Shown piece after piece: positions 23,167-23,741 of a DNA stretch of 23,741 nt. The notes beneath the pieces were generated by a model, which saw only the letters and a program-made list of their open reading frames with translations, searched no databases and was not told the DNA's origin. The translations under genes and the position numbers were made by a program. Origin of the DNA: CAZXMB01 sp964641715 (GTDB lineage Bacteria > Desulfobacterota > BSN033 > UBA1163); assembly GCA_964641715.1 (NCBI GenBank), contig CAZXMB010000022.1, forward strand, positions 1 through 23,741, given 5' to 3'. Every line of letters begins with the position of its first letter. Position 1 is the first letter of the stretch.

Positions 23167-23516
23167 AAGGTTGATCCTTTATGAGAAATTGGTCGAGACG
23201 GCCTCATTTTATCAACTGCTTAGCTTTTGTCAATTATCATTCCCCATTCCCATTTTCAGCTTGAATACAAGTCCCAAGGGTTTTCGGACTCCATCCATCG
23301 AAACCCTACCTCCTGATGATCAATAATGAAAGAAGAGCCTATCGTTCCCCCATCTCCGCTTCCCTTTTCCTTTCCCGGAAGTCTATGGGATTTAGATCGA
23401 GAAGTCAACCTGTGGTGCCTTAAACGAGGGGGGTCCCTATCCGCCAAGGAAAAATGGCTGCGGACAGGGATCGCCTGCTGGATTTTAGAATCAAAGGATG
23501 GACAGGACAGGGATGG
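23167..23516. other. 350-base intergenic region between the cupin and DUF917 genes
   Basis: No convincing gene. It holds the DUF917 promoter (23206-23233) and, nearer the cupin gene, an 11-bp hairpin without a T-run (23434-23444 with 23460-23470). The 10-base direct repeat GGACAGGGAT occurs at 23462-23471 and 23505-23514. A regulator site for the array may lie here, but none is recognisable. Confidence 0.6.
23206..23233 (-). promoter_or_regulatory. Sigma-70 promoter of the DUF917-DUF1177-AroM-transporter array
   Basis: On the minus strand a perfect TTGACA (23233-23228), a 16-base spacer, and TAAAAT (23211-23206). Transcription would start near 23199 and leave a leader of about 33 bases containing the AAGGA site of DUF917. 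It is the only good promoter seen upstream of the array. Confidence 0.72.
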
Positions 23517-23741
23517 CTATTTCAGGAAATCCTCACGGATAGGGCTGAACGTGTCGACGAACCGTGCCTTTTTACTCAATAGCTGAATACAATGGGGTAC
23601 GTTGGGCGGTACCGTAAAGATATCCCCCTGGCCTAAACGGGTCACTTCATCCCCAAAGAAAAGATTAATCTTTCCGGTAACCACATAGGAAATCTGTTCA
23701 TGAGGATGAGAATGGGGCGGGTCGGGTTGAGAAGCCGGACC
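23517..23741 (-). CDS. Cupin-domain protein, 5' end cut by the window edge
   Basis: The last 74 residues of a minus-strand gene; the start lies beyond the right edge. Cupin motif 1 is visible as HSHPHEQISYVVTGKI (metal-binding His residues and Glu) and motif 2 as GDIFTVPPNVPHCIQ (the third metal His). The C-terminus ends DTFSPIREDFLK, usual for small single-domain cupins. Metal-binding cupins of this type include isomerases, dioxygenases and sugar-binding regulators; nothing here decides which. It reads toward the DUF917 array but is separated by 350 bases and a promoter, so it is probably a separate unit. Confidence 0.85.
   Translation of the reverse strand, partial: GPASQPDPPHSHPHEQISYVVTGKINLFFGDEVTRLGQGDIFTVPPNVPHCIQLLSKKARFVDTFSPIREDFLK

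Noticed and set aside
23230..23298. 22-codon minus-strand frame with AGGAGG upstream, just before the DUF917 promoter
   Set aside because: Very short, low-information peptide whose 3' end overlaps the -35 box. One good ribosome-site match is not enough support, though a leader peptide cannot be fully excluded.
23256..23447. 63-residue Arg/Ser-rich minus-strand frame between the cupin and DUF917 genes
   Set aside because: Biased composition, no ribosome site, no domain; intergenic noise.
23326..23586. 86-residue plus-strand reading frame at the right end
   Set aside because: Its 3' part is antisense to the clear cupin coding sequence and its composition (Pro-rich start, no domain) does not look like a protein.
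1..23741. CRISPR arrays, tRNA/rRNA genes, insertion sequences, prophage genes
   Set aside because: No regularly spaced direct repeats, cloverleaf or rRNA-like segments, transposase, integrase or phage structural frames were seen on either strand.

Overview
The window looks like chromosomal DNA of a Gram-negative, probably deltaproteobacterial (Desulfobacterota-like) bacterium. This is an inference from gene content: a multi-PAS histidine kinase, a PilZ protein, AmgK/MurU-type cell-wall salvage together with SpoIID, a good sigma-54-type promoter, and scattered GC-rich palindromes between genes. I see no tRNA, rRNA, CRISPR array, insertion sequence, integrase or phage gene.

Left part (1-4024): a large two-tier palindrome at the edge, then two minus-strand genes, a periplasmic PEBP/YbhB-like protein and a universal stress protein. 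Divergent from these, on the plus strand, are a PilZ (c-di-GMP receptor type) protein with its own promoter and terminator, and a three-PAS histidine kinase whose ATPase domain carries an unusual four-cysteine insert.

Central part (4050-11540): a peptidoglycan-recycling island. In order it encodes a SpoIID/LytB-like protein without a signal peptide, an AmpG-like muropeptide permease, a MurU-like sugar-1-phosphate nucleotidyltransferase, an AmgK-like sugar kinase, an HPP-family membrane protein translationally coupled to a tandem-domain glycosyltransferase, and, convergent on the minus strand, a DUF1460 (NlpC/P60-like) cell-wall peptidase. The expected flow is import of muropeptides by AmpG, trimming of peptide by the DUF1460 enzyme, phosphorylation of MurNAc/GlcNAc by AmgK, and activation to UDP-MurNAc by MurU, which bypasses de novo synthesis. 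The roles of the SpoIID protein, the glycosyltransferase and the HPP protein here are open. NagZ, AnmK, MurQ and the MupP phosphatase are not in the window.

Between the two large blocks (11638-11968) lies a compact unit not covered by ordinary long-ORF calling: a near-consensus sigma-54 promoter, a strong ribosome binding site, a 58-residue single-pass membrane protein, and a bidirectional terminator.

Right part (23166 down to 12115, all minus strand): a ten-gene array behind a good sigma-70 promoter. It encodes DUF917, DUF1177, AroM, a complete Dpp/Opp-type peptide ABC transporter (binding protein, two permeases, two ATPases), an M20D amidohydrolase and an MFS transporter. DUF917, DUF1177 and AroM have no firmly established physiological role. 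Their linkage to a peptide importer and an amidohydrolase suggests an uncharacterised route for uptake and breakdown of modified, N-acylated or cyclic peptide/amino-acid compounds. This is the best candidate for an undescribed system here. A cupin-domain gene on the same strand is cut by the right edge.
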